From Seiridium cupressi (taxonomy: Eukaryota; Ascomycota; Sordariomycetes; Amphisphaeriales; Sporocadaceae), in assembly GCA_036674765.1 (NCBI GenBank), contig JARVKI010000003.1:62001-126000 (forward strand): a stretch of DNA of 64,000 bases, given 5' to 3'. The notes beneath the pieces are model-generated. The model worked only from the letters and a program-made list of their open reading frames with translations. It was not told where the DNA came from and searched no databases. This document shows, piece by piece, positions 63,101 to 64,000 of this stretch. Every line of letters starts with the position of its first letter. Position 1 is the stretch's first letter. The translations under genes and the position numbers were made by a program.

Positions 63101-64000
63101 GGTTGTGGTATATCGCTGCTCCAAATGAGCTTCTTTTCAGCGATAACCAAGCATGTCTCTGCTCTACCGACCGAACCTAGGACGACTAATATACCGATGT
63201 AGGACCACCAGAAGTTATGTTTGCTTCTCTGTCTCATCCATCACTGGACTCCGACTGGGGAGGCAAGCGAAGCATAAAGCCTCTACCGCCTGTGGCACCA
63301 CCACCCACCACCACCCACCCCCAACTCACAAATGTTGTGGTCGCCTAAGATAAAGCTTGATATTTAGACTTCAGATTAAGATGTAAACTAACATTCCGTT
63401 CGATGAGCTCGCAAAGAAGCATTGGATACTGACACTACTCGGGCTTTGGCAGGGCGGAGATGATCATGGACCTGAATCCCTCAAAGAACAGAATAGCATG
63501 AAATGAATGCAAGTCGTAAGAGAGTTTGCGCCTAACAGATGCCTCGGCGAAATCAAGTTACAGAGACTGTATGAAGGCCACCATCGCAAGGCTGCTTGAG
63601 CTTGTTACACACTCGGTAGATATATTAATATAGTCACAGAGAAGGTTGAATGTCACAACCCAGCGCGATTACGCGAGGGAAGGGACCTCTCAGCTATGCA
63701 AGCCCGCTCGAGCTATTAATGGTATGTGCATCACCCGCGAAACGATAGTCCCCTGTAGCACTTGACACAATGAGTCGGTACTTGCTACTTTCCATACCCG
63801 GCCCTAATCCTCTAGGCTTTACTTTGAGCGTCCATAACAGACGGGTATATCTTGTAATCAACCCATTATTTAATGATAGAAAGTTCCTGGCTGTAAATTT
63901 CCATACTACTCTGATCTGCAAAAGGCAGTCCCAACCCGCTTTCTCGCTACTTTAACTACTTCTCCAAGCTATGATTAGCGGATCACGTAACAACTTGTGT
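57156..64000. other. 6.8-kb terminal region without recognisable genes, AT-richer at its end
   Basis: The first kilobase is GC-rich and should contain the promoter and leader of the 249-aa gene. Frames at 57751-58221 minus, 58777-59208 plus, 60032-60412 plus and 60493-61017 minus show no domain I know. From about 61 kb to the window end the sequence is clearly richer in A and T: the 60 bases at 61861-61920 are about one-third G+C, while those at 28681-28740 are about two-thirds. This may be decayed repeat DNA. No intact transposon protein, terminal repeat or telomere repeat is visible. Confidence 0.6.
63296..63324 (+). repeat. CCA-rich simple repeat
   Basis: An imperfect run of CCA/CCCA units in the AT-richer tail. 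No frame around it looks coding. Confidence 0.85.

Overview
This is nuclear DNA of a filamentous ascomycete (Pezizomycotina). The evidence is short introns with GT...AG borders and CTAAC/CTGAC-type branch sites, a five-intron rps13, a FlbC-type C2H2 regulator, and protein sequences typical of Pezizomycotina. I cannot place it below that level, although the proteins look Dothideomycete- or Eurotiomycete-like. The sequence is a draft assembly: a 10-N gap at 20283-20292 sits beside a 65-base G run.

I can support ten protein-coding genes. Six sit in a compact housekeeping block at 39.35-54.04 kb: hsh155/SF3B1 (-), arc34/ARPC2 (-), dip2/utp12 (+), rps13 (+), sdc1 (-) and fan1 (+). Two pairs in it, arc34/dip2 and sdc1/fan1, are divergent and share short intergenic regions. 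The other four are spread over long stretches where I see no gene: a 430-aa zinc-finger protein (9.17-10.57 kb), apc2 (16.26-18.86 kb), a FlbC-like developmental regulator (30.33-31.60 kb) and a 249-aa low-complexity protein (56.41-57.16 kb, -). The empty stretches are 1-9168, 10569-16256, 18864-30334, 31600-39351, 54041-56405 and 57156-64000. They hold simple repeats, a striking octamer minisatellite at 11601-11700, homopolymers, and an AT-richer tail from about 61 kb.

By function the block covers splicing (Hsh155), actin branching (Arc34), ribosome biogenesis and translation (Dip2, S13), histone H3K4 methylation (Sdc1) and DNA cross-link repair (Fan1). Apc2 acts in cell-cycle proteolysis. 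The two zinc-finger proteins are probable transcription factors, and both have very long upstream regions. I see no operon-like pathway, secondary-metabolite cluster, intact transposon, tRNA or rRNA.

The most interesting signal is in the 5' leaders. In apc2, sdc1 and fan1 an upstream reading frame stops exactly on the main start codon (ATGA, ATGA, TAATG), and a five-codon one in front of hsh155 stops 9 bases before the start. This suggests coupled termination and reinitiation, but needs transcript and ribosome-profiling data.
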